From Rhizobium sophoriradicis (GTDB lineage: Bacteria; Pseudomonadota; Alphaproteobacteria; Rhizobiales; Rhizobiaceae): a stretch of 64,000 bases of DNA. The translations under genes were made by a program, and so were the position numbers. Where the stretch lies: contig NZ_RQIH01000005.1 of assembly GCF_003939025.1 (NCBI RefSeq), forward strand, positions 1 to 64,000, read 5' to 3'. The number at the start of each line of letters is the position of its first letter. The stretch's first letter is position 1. Positions 1 to 12,307 of the stretch are shown one piece after another. Below the pieces are notes generated by a model, which saw only the letters and a list, made by a program, of their open reading frames with translations, did not search any database and was not told the DNA's origin.

Positions 1-85
1 ACCAGCAATCGCTAATCCGCTTGAGTTTCTTTAGAGCGAGAGACTTCGTCGCCAGCAGCGCCGCCGCCCTCGTTCAGTGAGTGGG
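1..85 (-). other. Putative leader of a leftward rRNA operon
   Basis: This stretch lies directly downstream, on the minus strand, of a strong sigma70-type promoter. It has no open reading frame. On the minus strand it contains GCTCTAAAG (positions 28-37), which loosely resembles an rRNA antitermination boxA. The 16S gene itself is outside the window, so the assignment rests on the promoter and on the known rhizobial neighbourhood of rrn next to an M23 peptidase gene and clpB. Confidence 0.55.
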
Positions 86-115
86 CTTATAGAACCAACC
101 CCTTTTCCAAGTCAA
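86..115 (-). promoter_or_regulatory. Sigma70 promoter, probably of an rRNA operon
   Basis: On the minus strand the sequence shows a -35 box TTGACT (complement of 110-115) and a -10 box TATAAG (complement of 86-91) separated by 18 bp. Immediately upstream of the -35 box, 116-150 is rich in A and T runs, as expected of an UP element. This layout is typical of rhizobial rrn promoters. The alternative is a promoter for some other stable RNA. Confidence 0.7.
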
Positions 116-489
116 CAGCGCTTTTCGAAAAAAATCATTTTTCTTGCATGGCGTTGTTTTTGCAGACGAAATTTCGACCTACGCTCAGATGCGATCGTTC
201 CCCGGATTCCGACCGGCCTCACGGCGCAGGAGAAGTGAACATTCTTCGACTTTTCCCGGGAAAGAACGCCTCTTTCGTCTCCCGCGCCCCGACATGATCA
301 CAATCTGCTGGTCTTAAGAGACACATGATTCACACAGGCAAATGCGCGCAGACTGCCTTTCCGTGGCTGATTTGACTTCCATGCCCAAAATATGCACATC
401 TTTCGCCCCAGCCAGGATGGCCAGGAAATGCTCCCAGAGACGCCAAATGTAAGGATGCGGACCCGACTGCCATGATGACGGAGAAAATG
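116..489. other. Intergenic region between rrn promoter and M23 gene
   Basis: About 370 bp without a gene. The left part (118-180) is A/T-rich and probably serves the leftward rRNA promoter. The remainder should hold the promoter of the rightward M23 peptidase gene, but no convincing -35/-10 pair was found. Small ORFs on the minus strand here have no coding character. Confidence 0.5.
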
Positions 490-2412
490 ATGATCCGCTC
501 GTTGGGCAACGAGCCTCCGCTTCTGGCCGACGGCAGGCGCGCGCCTGACAAGCGCGAGGTTTCCTTGCGCTGGCTCTCGGGCACGTTCCTCACCGGCATT
601 ACATCTTCCGTTCTGATGGGAGTGGCCCTGTTTGCCGCGCTTGATGGCCGCCAGCAGCTGGCGATCCCTGCCGAAGCCTATGCGAGTGCTGCCGCTGCGG
701 CGCATGAGGATACGACCGTCGTCCGCGGTGGCCGGCTGATCGCGCCCGCAATCGCCGCAAAACCGTCAGACCGGGCGATCATGGAAGTGTCGACCGTCGT
801 CCACGACGGCGAAAAGGAGGTCGTGCGCCGCCAGCCCTTCGCGCATGTGAAGATGACGCTGGCCGCCAACCATGTCGCGACAGAGGACTATCCCGACTTC
901 GATCCCCTGGCGATCTTCTCCGCCGACGAGCCGCAGCCTGCCCCGCAAAGCCGCACCGGCGCGATTTATGGCTCCGACGTTGAATCCGAAGTCAGCCTGA
1001 AAACCATTGCCTTCCCGACCGGCAAGACCGGTATGAAGATGGCCTCCGGCCTGTCACTGGAGGAGGTCGAAGAGAATGTCCGCTCCAACGGTTCCGTGCT
1101 GACCGACGGCAACACGCAGCTCGCGGCGCTCTATTACGTCGACCCGCGTCGTTTCTCCAACGAGGATGCCGATGTCGATCTGACCGCCGGTCTCTCCGCC
1201 CGCGTGCTCGAGCAGAACATGACGGTCTCGGCACCGGAATCGATCACGCCGCAGACCGAAGAATTCGCCGACGACATCCTGCCGGTGCGCGTCGACGCAC
1301 CAATCGCCAAGGCGCTGACAGATTCCGGTTATCCGCAGCAATATGCCGATGGCATTGCCGGCATCATCGCCGAGCAGTTGGGAGCCAGTGACCTCGAAAA
1401 AGGCGACGTGCTGCGCATCGGCATCATCCAGAAAGGTGAACAGGCAAAGATCATCCGGGCGAGCGTCTATCGCGGCACCCGCCATCTCGTCACGGTGGCC
1501 GTCGACGACAAGGGCAAATATGTGCCCGGTAGCGAGCCGCCGATGCTGGATGCCATCGCCACAGCTTTTGATGACAATTCCTTCGCCCCGCCGCCCGGCC
1601 AGAACCTGCCGCGCGTTTATGACGGCATCTTTCGCGCTGCCCTTTCCTACGGCATGACCAAGGATATGACCGCGCTGATCATCAAGCTGCTCGCCAGCAA
1701 TGTCGATTTCCAGGCGCAGCTGCGACCGACGGATACGCTCGAGGCCTTCTTCTCCGTCGCCGACAGTGCCGGCCAGGCGACTGCGGATTCCGAACTTCTC
1801 TACGTCAACGCCCGTTTCGGCGATACGCAGACGCGCTTCTATCGCTTCCAGGATCCTGAGGACGGCACGGTCGATTATTTCGACGAGAACGGCAAGAGCA
1901 TCCGCCAGTTCCTGCTGCGCAACCCGGTCCCGAACGGCATCTTCAAATCCGGCTTCGGCATGCGCCGGCACCCGATCCTCGGTTTTGCCCGCATGCATAC
2001 CGGCGTCGATTGGGCGGCACCCCGCGGCACAGCAATCATCGCTGCTGGTAACGGCACGGTCGAGAAGGCCGGGTGGGATTCCGGCGGCTATGGCAACCAG
2101 ACGATCATTCGCCATGCGAACGGTTATGAATCCTCCTACAATCACCAAAGCGCCATCGCCAAAGGCGTCGTGCCCGGCGCCAAGATCCGCCAGGGCCAGG
2201 TGATCGGCTGGGTTGGCACGACGGGCGAATCCACCGGCCCGCATCTGCATTACGAGCTGATCGTCAACGGCACCAAGGTCGACCCCCTGCGCATTCGCCT
2301 GCCAGGCGGCAAATCCTTGCAGGGCGAGGCACTGGCAAAGTTCGAGGATGAGCGCAAGCGCATCGATACGCTGTTGAACAACCAGACACCGGATCAGGTG
2401 GCGAGCAAGTAA
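490..2412 (+). CDS. M23 family metallopeptidase (LytM type), membrane-anchored
   Basis: The product is about 640 residues. A single N-terminal membrane segment (about residues 30-50) is followed by a long periplasmic region. The C-terminal LytM/M23 domain (about residues 500-600) carries the zinc and catalytic motifs H-T-G-V-D and H-L-H-Y. Family members cut peptidoglycan cross-links or activate amidases in the periplasm. The ORF can start at 472, but ATG 490 has GGAG six bases upstream and gives a protein beginning MIRSLGNE; 487 is also possible. A perfect hairpin follows the stop. The gene converges with clpB. Whether it is an active hydrolase or a degenerate activator cannot be settled here, although the metal ligands are present. 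Confidence 0.88.
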   Translation: MIRSLGNEPPLLADGRRAPDKREVSLRWLSGTFLTGITSSVLMGVALFAALDGRQQLAIPAEAYASAAAAAHEDTTVVRGGRLIAPAIAAKPSDRAIMEVSTVVHDGEKEVVRRQPFAHVKMTLAANHVATEDYPDFDPLAIFSADEPQPAPQSRTGAIYGSDVESEVSLKTIAFPTGKTGMKMASGLSLEEVEENVRSNGSVLTDGNTQLAALYYVDPRRFSNEDADVDLTAGLSARVLEQNMTVSAPESITPQTEEFADDILPVRVDAPIAKALTDSGYPQQYADGIAGIIAEQLGASDLEKGDVLRIGIIQKGEQAKIIRASVYRGTRHLVTVAVDDKGKYVPGSEPPMLDAIATAFDDNSFAPPPGQNLPRVYDGIFRAALSYGMTKDMTALIIKLLASNVDFQAQLRPTDTLEAFFSVADSAGQATADSELLYVNARFGDTQTRFYRFQDPEDGTVDYFDENGKSIRQFLLRNPVPNGIFKSGFGMRRHPILGFARMHTGVDWAAPRGTAIIAAGNGTVEKAGWDSGGYGNQTIIRHANGYESSYNHQSAIAKGVVPGAKIRQGQVIGWVGTTGESTGPHLHYELIVNGTKVDPLRIRLPGGKSLQGEALAKFEDERKRIDTLLNNQTPDQVASK

Positions 2413-2465
2413 TCGCCGCCGCAGCCGGCAGGCTGATGAACTGCCGGGGCGTCTCGACCCACAAA

Positions 2466-2489
2466 AAATGGCGGCCAAGGCCGCCATTT
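2466..2489. terminator. Bidirectional terminator between M23 gene and clpB
   Basis: Perfect 11-bp inverted repeat AAATGGCGGCC / GGCCGCCATTT with a 2-nt loop. It is preceded by an A run, so it reads with a U tract on the minus strand, and it lies between two convergent genes. Confidence 0.8.
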
Positions 2490-2511
2490 CTCATTCCTCT
2501 GACAGCTCAGG

Positions 2512-5112
<2,601 letters not shown>

Positions 5113-5274
5113 ATTCCACCTCCATGGATCGTCCTGCCCTCACGAGGCGCAGACCGATGATTGAGATCGACCCCCTGAAAAGGCAGGCCGCGCTTGCCCG
5201 TCTGTCGATTTGGGCAAAGCAGTTCGAGGGGAATATGGTAGCCTGTTCCAAGAGTTTAAAGAGCCCGTAAAATG

Positions 5275-5298
5275 AAAAACCCCGGCACTGGGCCGGGG
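5275..5298 (-). terminator. Rho-independent terminator of the DUF4167 gene
   Basis: A GC-rich stem CCCCGGC / GCCGGGG (5280-5286 with 5292-5298). Read on the minus strand it is followed by TTTTT. It lies 66 bp beyond the stop of the DUF4167 gene and upstream of clpB, so it separates their transcripts. Confidence 0.8.
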
Positions 5299-5363
5299 AT
5301 TTTCAAGCAAATCCGAGCAGATGATGAACGTCCCGCCTCTTCCCGAAGGAGAGACGAAATCCC

Positions 5364-6068
5364 TCACTCCGATGTGGCGTCGGCCAGAACAGGCGCCTCT
5401 GCGGAAGCGCCCTCCCCTTCCGAGGCTGCATCGCCTTCTGCGCCACGACGCGGGCGACGGGGACGGTTGCCGGCGCTGCGGCGGCGAGGCTGGCGTTCGC
5501 GCGGCTGGCCGGCGGAACCTTCCTCATCCATGGCGACCTCGGCGGGAATGCCTTCGATCTCCGGCTGCGGACCGGTTCCATCGATGACCTCGGGCTGAGG
5601 TGCCGGAGCGGGAGCCGGCTGCGGCTGTGCCTGCGGCTGCCTGCTCTGCGGCGGCTGAACGATAACGACATCATCGCCGTCATTGTCGTTGTTATCAATA
5701 TCGTCGCCGTCGCGATCCGCCGCGTCACGGTCATTGTATTCGCCGCGATCGTCGCGCTGGAAACGCTCCTGCATCTGCGCCTGGGCGCTGGCGATGATCC
5801 GATTGTAATGTTCGGCGTGCTGAAGATAGTTCTCGGCCATCACGCGGTCGCCGGAGCTCTGGGCGTCACGGGCAAGTTGCGCGTATTTCTCGGCAATATG
5901 CTGGGCAGTACCGCGAATTTTCACGTCGGGGCCGGAGCTGTCATAGGTCCGGGTCAGCGGATTGCCGCCCTTGCGGTTGAAATTGTTGTTATTGTTATTT
6001 CCACCGCCGCCATTGTTATTGTTGTTACCACGCCCTCGACCGCGCTTGTTTTGCTGTCCTGGCCTCAT
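5364..6068 (-). CDS. DUF4167 domain protein, intrinsically disordered, Arg/Gly/Asn-rich
   Basis: The product is 234 residues if started at the ATG of MRPGQQNKRGRG, the usual start of this family; the ORF extends 18 codons further upstream. The N-terminus is an Arg/Gly stretch followed by two long Asn and Gly runs. A short conserved segment (about residues 30-85; TYDSSGPDVKIRGTAQHI onward) is predicted helical. The rest is disordered: an acidic Asp/Asn part, a Pro/Gln/Ala part and a basic Arg-rich segment before an acidic tail. The family is confined to alphaproteobacteria and lacks an established function. The Arg/Gly-rich N-terminus suggests RNA binding, which is inference. Its neighbours are the translation-termination genes prmC and prfA. 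Confidence 0.85.
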   Translation of the reverse strand: MRPGQQNKRGRGRGNNNNNGGGGNNNNNNFNRKGGNPLTRTYDSSGPDVKIRGTAQHIAEKYAQLARDAQSSGDRVMAENYLQHAEHYNRIIASAQAQMQERFQRDDRGEYNDRDAADRDGDDIDNNDNDGDDVVIVQPPQSRQPQAQPQPAPAPAPQPEVIDGTGPQPEIEGIPAEVAMDEEGSAGQPRERQPRRRSAGNRPRRPRRGAEGDAASEGEGASAEAPVLADATSE

Positions 6069-6411
6069 AGATCGTTCACCTGAATTCTCTGTTTGTGATG
6101 GATACATGGCACCAACCGCCATGACCGGAAAACCGGGTCAGGACCTTTGTGCCGCGAGCATACTGCGCCTCTGCGCCGACCTGCCGCTTGGTTCTCAAGT
6201 CAGTTTGACTGATTCACGCGTTGGGTCGTGTTCAACCGTTGAAACTCTCGTTTAAAAGAGCGGACCCCCGAGGCAAACCAAGTACCGAACGAATCTCGTT
6301 CATTCCTCTCTGCCCAACACGTGTCCGCAACCTATATTGCTTCCCTGGGAAATCCAAGCCTTTTCTTCGCAATAACAATAATGTCCCGTCCGATGCCGCT
6401 ATTATCGCCTT
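6069..6411. other. Intergenic region upstream of the DUF4167 gene
   Basis: About 340 bp without a credible gene between prmC and the DUF4167 gene. It should contain the DUF4167 promoter. A short imperfect hairpin GACCGG-AAAA-CCGGGTC lies at 6122-6138. A near-palindrome TCAGT-TTG-ACTGA lies near 6198-6210. Nothing else stood out. Confidence 0.4.
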
Positions 6412-7272
6412 TTACGCGAGCGCGAAAATGAGCGCCCTGTCGTTCTGACCATAATCTTTCACGGATTTGAGGCAGCTGAAGCCTTTCGCTTCGAAGATCG
6501 CCGTCACATCGTTTCGCTGATCGTAGCCGATTTCCAGTCCGAGAACCCCATCGGGCCTCATGAACCTTGCCGCATCCTTGGCTATGGCATGGTAGGCGTC
6601 AAGCCCATCCGGGCCGCCATCCAGAGCCGCAACCGGATCAAATTTCGTCACTTCGGGAGCGAGATCGTGAATGACATTGGAGGCAATATAGGGCGGATTT
6701 GAGACAATCGCGTGAAAGGAGCCCTGGATGTCCTCGAACCATCTCGACTGTACGGCCTGAAAGCGATCCTGCAATCCGTTTCTTTCCGCGTTTGATCTTG
6801 CCGTTCCAAGGGCATCCGCCGATATGTCGCTACCGATACCTGACGCCTCAGGACACTCGCTCAAAAGCGCAAGGCATATCGCCCCGGTCCCGGTTCCGAT
6901 ATCAAGAATATGGAGATGGCCGTGCACCTTTGCAAGGTCCTTGAGATAGGCAAGCACCGTATCGACCAGGATTTCCGTATCCGGGCGCGGCTCCAGCGTT
7001 TCTGCCGATAGCTGAAGCGGCAGACCGTAAAATTCCCGCTCGCCAAGAATGCGGTGCACCGGCTCATGGTCGAGCCGCCGTTCCATCGCCTTGGAAATCA
7101 TCACGAGCTGGTCAGGAGAAAGTTTCTCGGCCGATCGCGTCAACAGTTCGGTCGACGACTGTTTCAAAAGGCCCGCGACCAGCAGCCGCGCATCGGTTGC
7201 CGGATCGACGATGCCTGCCTCCGTGAAGCGGCGGCGCGCTTCGGCAAGCATATCGCCGACCGTCGCGCTCAT
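6412..7272 (-). CDS. prmC: Release factor glutamine N5-methyltransferase PrmC
   Basis: The product is 286 residues. PrmC methylates the glutamine of the GGQ motif in class I release factors, using S-adenosylmethionine, and so tunes translation termination. An N-terminal helical domain is followed by a Rossmann methyltransferase fold with the SAM loop [14 protein letters not shown] and the signature NPPY that holds the target glutamine. Its ATG overlaps the stop of prfA by 4 bp, so enzyme and substrate are translationally coupled. Confidence 0.95.
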   Translation of the reverse strand: MSATVGDMLAEARRRFTEAGIVDPATDARLLVAGLLKQSSTELLTRSAEKLSPDQLVMISKAMERRLDHEPVHRILGEREFYGLPLQLSAETLEPRPDTEILVDTVLAYLKDLAKVHGHLHILDIGTGTGAICLALLSECPEASGIGSDISADALGTARSNAERNGLQDRFQAVQSRWFEDIQGSFHAIVSNPPYIASNVIHDLAPEVTKFDPVAALDGGPDGLDAYHAIAKDAARFMRPDGVLGLEIGYDQRNDVTAIFEAKGFSCLKSVKDYGQNDRALIFALA

Positions 7273-8348
7273 AGCTGCTCGCCGAGCTGCGCCAGCTGGC
7301 TTGCCTGATAATCGGCCATCAGCGCATCGACGACCTCCTCGATCTCACCCTCCATCATCCGGTCGAGCTTATAGAGCGTCAGATTGATGCGATGGTCCGT
7401 CACCCGCCCCTGCGGGAAATTATAGGTACGGATACGTTCCGAGCGATCGCCCGAGCCGACCTGGCTCTTGCGATCGGCGGAGCGTTCGCTGTCGGCCCGT
7501 TGCCGCTCGGCATCGTAGAGCCTGGAACGCAGCACCTGCATCGCCTTGGCGCGGTTCTGATGCTGCGATTTTTCCGAGCTGGTGACGACGATGCCGCTCG
7601 GCAGATGGGTGATGCGCACTGCCGAGTCCGTCGTATTGACGTGCTGGCCGCCGGCGCCGGAGGAGCGCATTGTGTCGATGCGGATATCTTCCGGCCGGAT
7701 TTCGATGTCGATCTCCTCTGCCTCCGGCAGCACCGCCACCGTCGCGGCCGAGGTATGGATGCGCCCGCCCGCCTCGGTTTCCGGCACACGCTGCACGCGG
7801 TGTACGCCGGATTCGAATTTCAGCTTGGCAAAGACGCCGCGCCCGGTGATCGTCGCGATGATTTCCTTGTAGCCGCCGGCTTCTCCCTCGCTTGCCGAGA
7901 GCACCTCCACCTTCCAGCCCTTTTCCGAAGCGAAACGCTCATACATGCGAAAGAGATCGCCGGCGAAAAGGGCTGCTTCAGAGCCGCCGGTACCGGCGCG
8001 GATTTCCAGGATCGCGCTTTTTTCGTCCGCCGCATCCTTCGGCAGAAGGAGGATCTGCATTTCCTGCTCCAGCGCCTCGATCCGCTCCTTCACCTCGGGC
8101 AGCTCGAGTTCGGCAAGATCGCGCATCTCGCGATCCACCGATTTGTCCTCGAGCAGCGTGTCGAGGTCGGCAAGCTCGGCGACCGCCTTCTCATAGGCGC
8201 GGATCTTCGTGACGACAGGCTGCAGCTCGGAATATTCGGATGCGAGCTTGACGTAGACGTCGGCGGCCGGGCCTGCCGACATACGCGCTTCGATCTCGTC
8301 GAAACGGCGTTCCAGCTCGCGCATCTTTTCCACGGGAAGCTTCGCCAC
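7269..8348 (-). CDS. prfA: Peptide chain release factor 1
   Basis: The product is 359 residues, the standard RF1 length. RF1 reads UAA and UAG on the ribosome and triggers peptide release. The catalytic GGQ is in [13 protein letters not shown]. The codon-reading region has [15 protein letters not shown], the RF1-type P-x-T form rather than the SPF of RF2. The start MAKLPVEKM is the usual family start. The gene is the third of a leftward run lysC, ptsP, prfA, prmC; prmC follows with a 4-bp overlap. Confidence 0.97.
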   Translation of the reverse strand: MAKLPVEKMRELERRFDEIEARMSAGPAADVYVKLASEYSELQPVVTKIRAYEKAVAELADLDTLLEDKSVDREMRDLAELELPEVKERIEALEQEMQILLLPKDAADEKSAILEIRAGTGGSEAALFAGDLFRMYERFASEKGWKVEVLSASEGEAGGYKEIIATITGRGVFAKLKFESGVHRVQRVPETEAGGRIHTSAATVAVLPEAEEIDIEIRPEDIRIDTMRSSGAGGQHVNTTDSAVRITHLPSGIVVTSSEKSQHQNRAKAMQVLRSRLYDAERQRADSERSADRKSQVGSGDRSERIRTYNFPQGRVTDHRINLTLYKLDRMMEGEIEEVVDALMADYQASQLAQLGEQL

Positions 8349-8377
8349 CCTTCACTCCGATTCTTCTTCGTATATGC

Positions 8378-10645
8378 CTAAAGGGGAATATTGTGGCTCT
8401 CGGCGAAGCGGGCAAGCACCTCGCGCATCGGCACCATGGCGGTGTTGTCGTCCAGCACTTCATCCATCGCCTTCGCCAGCGCGCCGACATCGAGCCCGAG
8501 CAGCATCGCTTTCACTGGCCCGATCGAGGCCGGCGACATCGAAATCGAGCGGAAGCCTATGCCGAGCAGCGCCATTGCCGAAAGCGGCTTGCCGGCAAGT
8601 TCGCCGCAAAGCGTTACCGGCGTCTTGTTCCGGTCCGCCCCACGCACGATGTCGCGCAGGATGCGCAAGAACGGCTTGCCCAGCGGATCGAAGCGGTCCG
8701 ACACACGCGCATTGCCGCGGTCGACGGCCATCGCGAACTGGAACAGGTCATTCGAACCGACCGAAACGAAATCGACCGCCTCCATCAGCTCGTCGAGCTG
8801 CCAGAGCAGCGCCGGCACCTCTAGCATCGCGCCGAATTGCAGCTTGCGCGGCAGCCCGTGGCCGAAGCGCGAGAGATGCTGCACTTCCTTCTGCAGGAGC
8901 TCGCGCACCATCCTCAGCTCGGAAACCTCGGTTACCATCGGCACCATCAGCTTCAGCTCGGTGTCGGCCGACGCCTTCAACAGGGCACGCAGCTGCGTGC
9001 GCAGCAGTCCCGGCCGGTCGAGCGACAGCCGAATGGCGCGCCAGCCGAGTGCCGGGTTTTCCTCCTCGTGGCCGCGGAAATAGGGTACGACCTTGTCGCC
9101 TCCGATATCGAGCGTACGGAAGGTGACGACGCGGCCGGCCGCCTGTTTGATCACATTGCGGTAGAACTGCTCCTGCTCGTCCGCCTTCGGCATGGTGGAG
9201 GCGATCATGAATTGCAGCTCGGTGCGGAAGAGACCGATGCCCTCTGCACCCGATTCCGACAGCTGCGGCAGATCGACCAGCAGGCCGGCATTCATCATCA
9301 ACGAGATCCGCTTGCCGTCTTTGGTGACCGGCTCGATGGCGCGCAGGGCCCGGAACTGCTCCTGCCGTCTGGCGCGGAAGCGGACCTTTTCCTCATAGGA
9401 ACGGCGATGATCGGCCATCGGCCGCAGATGCACATGCCCCTCGTCGGCGTCGATGATCACGGCATCGCCGTTCTCGGCGAGCGCCACGACGCCCGCCGCC
9501 TGACCGATAACAGGAATGCCCATGGCACGCGCGACGATCACCACATGGCTCGTCACCGCCCCTTCCTCCAGCACCAGCCCGCGCACATTGGCTCTGGGAT
9601 AATCGAGCAGTTCCGCCGCCCCCATGGCACGCGCCAGGATGACCGCGTCGCTGGGGAAACCTTCGGCCGTCGTCCGGCCGGTATAACCGGTCAACTGTCT
9701 GAGCAGGCGATTTGCCAGATCCTCGAAATCATGCATGCGCTCGCGCAGATAGGGGTCGGTCAAGCGCATCATCCGCGCTTTGGTGTCGCTCTGCACCTTC
9801 TCGACCGCCGCTTCCGCCGTCAGGCCGTTGCGGATCGCCTCCTCGAGCTTGCGTACCCAGCCCTGGTCATGGGCGAACATGCGGTAGGTTTCGAGCACCT
9901 CGCGATGTTCGCCTTCCATCGAGACGTCGCGACGCGACAGCATGTCGTCGATCGAGATCCTGAGCGAGCCCATGGCTTCCGCCAGCCGCCGGATCTCTTT
10001 CTCCGCATCCTCGTTCAAAAGGTTGGTGACGACAATGCGCGGCTCGTGCAGCACGACGTAGCCGAGGCCGATACCGTCATTATAGGTGTCGCCGTCGACG
10101 GTCACCGAGCGCGTCAGGTCGAGTTCGAGGCCCGGCTTGGTGATCTTCTTGAGCTCGCCGGTGGCGATCATCTCGGCAAGCACCATTGCCGTCGTCTCGA
10201 GCGCTTCCACCTCTTCTTCGCGATAGTTGCGGCTCGCCTTATTCTGCACGACGAGAACGCCGAGCGACCGCCCGGTCCTCAAGATCGGCACGCCAAGGAA
10301 GGAATGGTAGATTTCTTCACCCGTCTCCGGCAGGTAGCGGAACGCCGGGTGCGACTGCGCGTCGGAAAGGTTCAGCGGCTGGGCTGAGGCGGCGATCGTG
10401 CCGACGAGGCCCTGGCCCATCTTCAGCTGCGCCAGGTGCACGGCTTCGCGGTTGAGGCCTTCGGTCGCATAGAGTTCGAGCACGCCGTCGGCGCGCAGCA
10501 CATAGACGGAGCAGACTTCCGCCACCATGTTGCCGGCGATCTGGCGGACGATCCGGTCAAGACGATCCTGCGGCTCCAGCGGCTCTGCCATCAACTCGCG
10601 CAGCCGCCTGAGCAGCACGCGCGGACCGCCGGAAAGGTCTCTCAT
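8378..10645 (-). CDS. ptsP: PTS-Ntr enzyme I (PtsP) with GAF domain
   Basis: The product is 755 residues. It is the first phosphotransferase of the nitrogen-type PTS and passes phosphate from phosphoenolpyruvate to NPr (PtsO) and then EIIA-Ntr. The order is an N-terminal GAF sensor domain (about 20-165), the enzyme I N-terminal domain, the swivelling phosphohistidine domain with His367 in GAVTSHVVIVARAMGIPV, and the C-terminal PEP-binding barrel with GLFRTELQFM. In enteric bacteria the GAF domain senses glutamine; the same role here is inference. The gene sits between lysC and prfA with short gaps (89 and 29 bp), so they probably share a transcript. Confidence 0.95.
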   Translation of the reverse strand: MRDLSGGPRVLLRRLRELMAEPLEPQDRLDRIVRQIAGNMVAEVCSVYVLRADGVLELYATEGLNREAVHLAQLKMGQGLVGTIAASAQPLNLSDAQSHPAFRYLPETGEEIYHSFLGVPILRTGRSLGVLVVQNKASRNYREEEVEALETTAMVLAEMIATGELKKITKPGLELDLTRSVTVDGDTYNDGIGLGYVVLHEPRIVVTNLLNEDAEKEIRRLAEAMGSLRISIDDMLSRRDVSMEGEHREVLETYRMFAHDQGWVRKLEEAIRNGLTAEAAVEKVQSDTKARMMRLTDPYLRERMHDFEDLANRLLRQLTGYTGRTTAEGFPSDAVILARAMGAAELLDYPRANVRGLVLEEGAVTSHVVIVARAMGIPVIGQAAGVVALAENGDAVIIDADEGHVHLRPMADHRRSYEEKVRFRARRQEQFRALRAIEPVTKDGKRISLMMNAGLLVDLPQLSESGAEGIGLFRTELQFMIASTMPKADEQEQFYRNVIKQAAGRVVTFRTLDIGGDKVVPYFRGHEEENPALGWRAIRLSLDRPGLLRTQLRALLKASADTELKLMVPMVTEVSELRMVRELLQKEVQHLSRFGHGLPRKLQFGAMLEVPALLWQLDELMEAVDFVSVGSNDLFQFAMAVDRGNARVSDRFDPLGKPFLRILRDIVRGADRNKTPVTLCGELAGKPLSAMALLGIGFRSISMSPASIGPVKAMLLGLDVGALAKAMDEVLDDNTAMVPMREVLARFAESHNIPL

Positions 10646-10734
10646 GACGTCTCAAGCTCCCGAAACAACGCACTCTGTCCCGGCCGGCCTGCCTTCGTCT
10701 CCTCAACCTGAAGGAGCAGGCCGCCCGCTGGGAA

Positions 10735-12009
10735 TCAATTCTTATCCAGACCGTAGCAGGAATGCAAAGTCCTGACAGCGAGTTCTGCATAGGGACCGTC
10801 GATCAGGATGGAAATCTTGATCTCGGAGGTGGTGATCGCCTTGATGTTGATGCCTTTTTCGGCAAGTGCACGAAACGCGGTCGCTGCCACGCCGGCATGG
10901 CTGCGCATGCCGATACCGATCACCGAGACTTTCACCAGCCCCGATTCGTTCTGCACGACGTCGTAGCCGATCTTCTCCTTATGGTCGCCGAGCACCTTGA
11001 TCGCCTTCTCGACGTCGCCCGACGGTACGGTGAAGGTCATATCGGTCTTCGATCCGTCCTCGGAAATATTCTGGACGATCATGTCGACATTGATATGGGA
11101 TTCGGCAAGCGGCCCGAAGATCGCGGCGGAGACGCCCGGCCGGTCGGCAAGACGGCGAAGCGAGATCTGAGCCTCATCCTTGGCATAGGCGATGCCGGTG
11201 ACTACTTCCTGTTCCACGATTTCATCCTCGTCACAAATCAGCGTTCCGGGCGGGTTCAACAGATCGCCCATGCCCGGAGCATCGGGATCTTCGAAAGACG
11301 AGCGCACGAAGGTACGCACCTTGTGCACCATGGCAAGCTCGACCGAGCGCACCTGCAGCACCTTGGCGCCGAGCGAGGCCATCTCGAGCATTTCTTCGAA
11401 AGCGATCTTCTTCAACCTGCGCGCCTGCGGCACGATGCGCGGATCGGTCGTGTAGACGCCGTCGACATCGGTATAGATATCGCAGCGATCCGCTTTGACA
11501 GCGGCCGCGATGGCGACGGCCGAAGTATCCGATCCGCCGCGCCCGAGCGTCGCGATGCGGTTGTCGGGTCCCAATCCCTGGAAACCGGCAATGACGGCAA
11601 CCTGCCCCTCGCCCATGCGCTTGATGATGTCGGAACCGTCGATCTCCAGGATGCGCGCCGCACCATGGGCATTGTCGGTGCGGATCGGGATCTGCCAACC
11701 CTGCCAGGAGCGCGCGTTGATATCCATCGCCTGCAGCGCGATGGCCAGCAGCCCCGAGGTCACCTGCTCGCCGGAGGCAACGACCGCATCATATTCCCGC
11801 GCATCGTAAAACGGGGAGTTGGCGCCGATCACCTTCGGCGTGCCCTGCACCCAGCCGACCAGCTCATTGGTCTTGCCGGACATGGCCGAAACGACCACCG
11901 CCACCTCGTGGCCAGCCTCGACTTCACGTTTCACATGGCGGGCAACGTTCTTGATGCGGTCCAGGTCAGCGACGGACGTGCCGCCGAATTTCATTACGAT
12001 GCGTGCCAT
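10735..12009 (-). CDS. lysC: Aspartate kinase
   Basis: The product is 424 residues. It phosphorylates aspartate, the first step toward lysine, threonine and methionine. The N-terminal kinase domain opens with MARIVMKFGGTSVAD, containing the KFGGTS nucleotide motif. Two ACT domains at the C-terminus (about residues 270-420) are the usual site of feedback inhibition by lysine and threonine. It is the monofunctional type without homoserine dehydrogenase. It is the first gene of the leftward run and is divergent from ubiG. Confidence 0.95.
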   Translation of the reverse strand: MARIVMKFGGTSVADLDRIKNVARHVKREVEAGHEVAVVVSAMSGKTNELVGWVQGTPKVIGANSPFYDAREYDAVVASGEQVTSGLLAIALQAMDINARSWQGWQIPIRTDNAHGAARILEIDGSDIIKRMGEGQVAVIAGFQGLGPDNRIATLGRGGSDTSAVAIAAAVKADRCDIYTDVDGVYTTDPRIVPQARRLKKIAFEEMLEMASLGAKVLQVRSVELAMVHKVRTFVRSSFEDPDAPGMGDLLNPPGTLICDEDEIVEQEVVTGIAYAKDEAQISLRRLADRPGVSAAIFGPLAESHINVDMIVQNISEDGSKTDMTFTVPSGDVEKAIKVLGDHKEKIGYDVVQNESGLVKVSVIGIGMRSHAGVAATAFRALAEKGINIKAITTSEIKISILIDGPYAELAVRTLHSCYGLDKN

Positions 12010-12307
12010 ATGCCTCTACCACGACTGGCGCCGGGCGAGCGGAAAACCGGACCCGGCATCACGAAAGCCCAGGGGTGACCGGTTGGCGAGAGAGCCGGGA
12101 CCACGAATTCTGGAACCGCTCTAAAGCCCAGGCCCCCAAAGGCCCCAAGTTGCGGCGTCTCTTAGCGAGTTTGGCCGGGGGAGGCAAGCGCGCGCGATAA
12201 AAGCAGTTGCCGGGCTGCTCCACGCCTGCCAGGTCGCCTGCTTCGCGCCCCTTGACTTATGCCCGTGATCATCCGACTTCACATCTGACGAACGCAAGGA
12301 GTGGACG
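12010..12307. other. Divergent promoter region lysC / ubiG
   Basis: About 300 bp between the divergent starts of lysC and ubiG. It must hold both promoters. The small ORFs in it are not convincing. I see no clear operator or riboswitch-like structure; in particular no lysine riboswitch was recognised. Confidence 0.4.

Noticed and set aside
5113-5274. RpoH-type heat-shock promoter for clpB
   Set aside because: A CTTG-like -35 box is present on the minus strand, but no correctly spaced -10 was found, so it was not listed.
8837-10387. 516-codon plus-strand ORF
   Set aside because: Antisense to ptsP; no motif.
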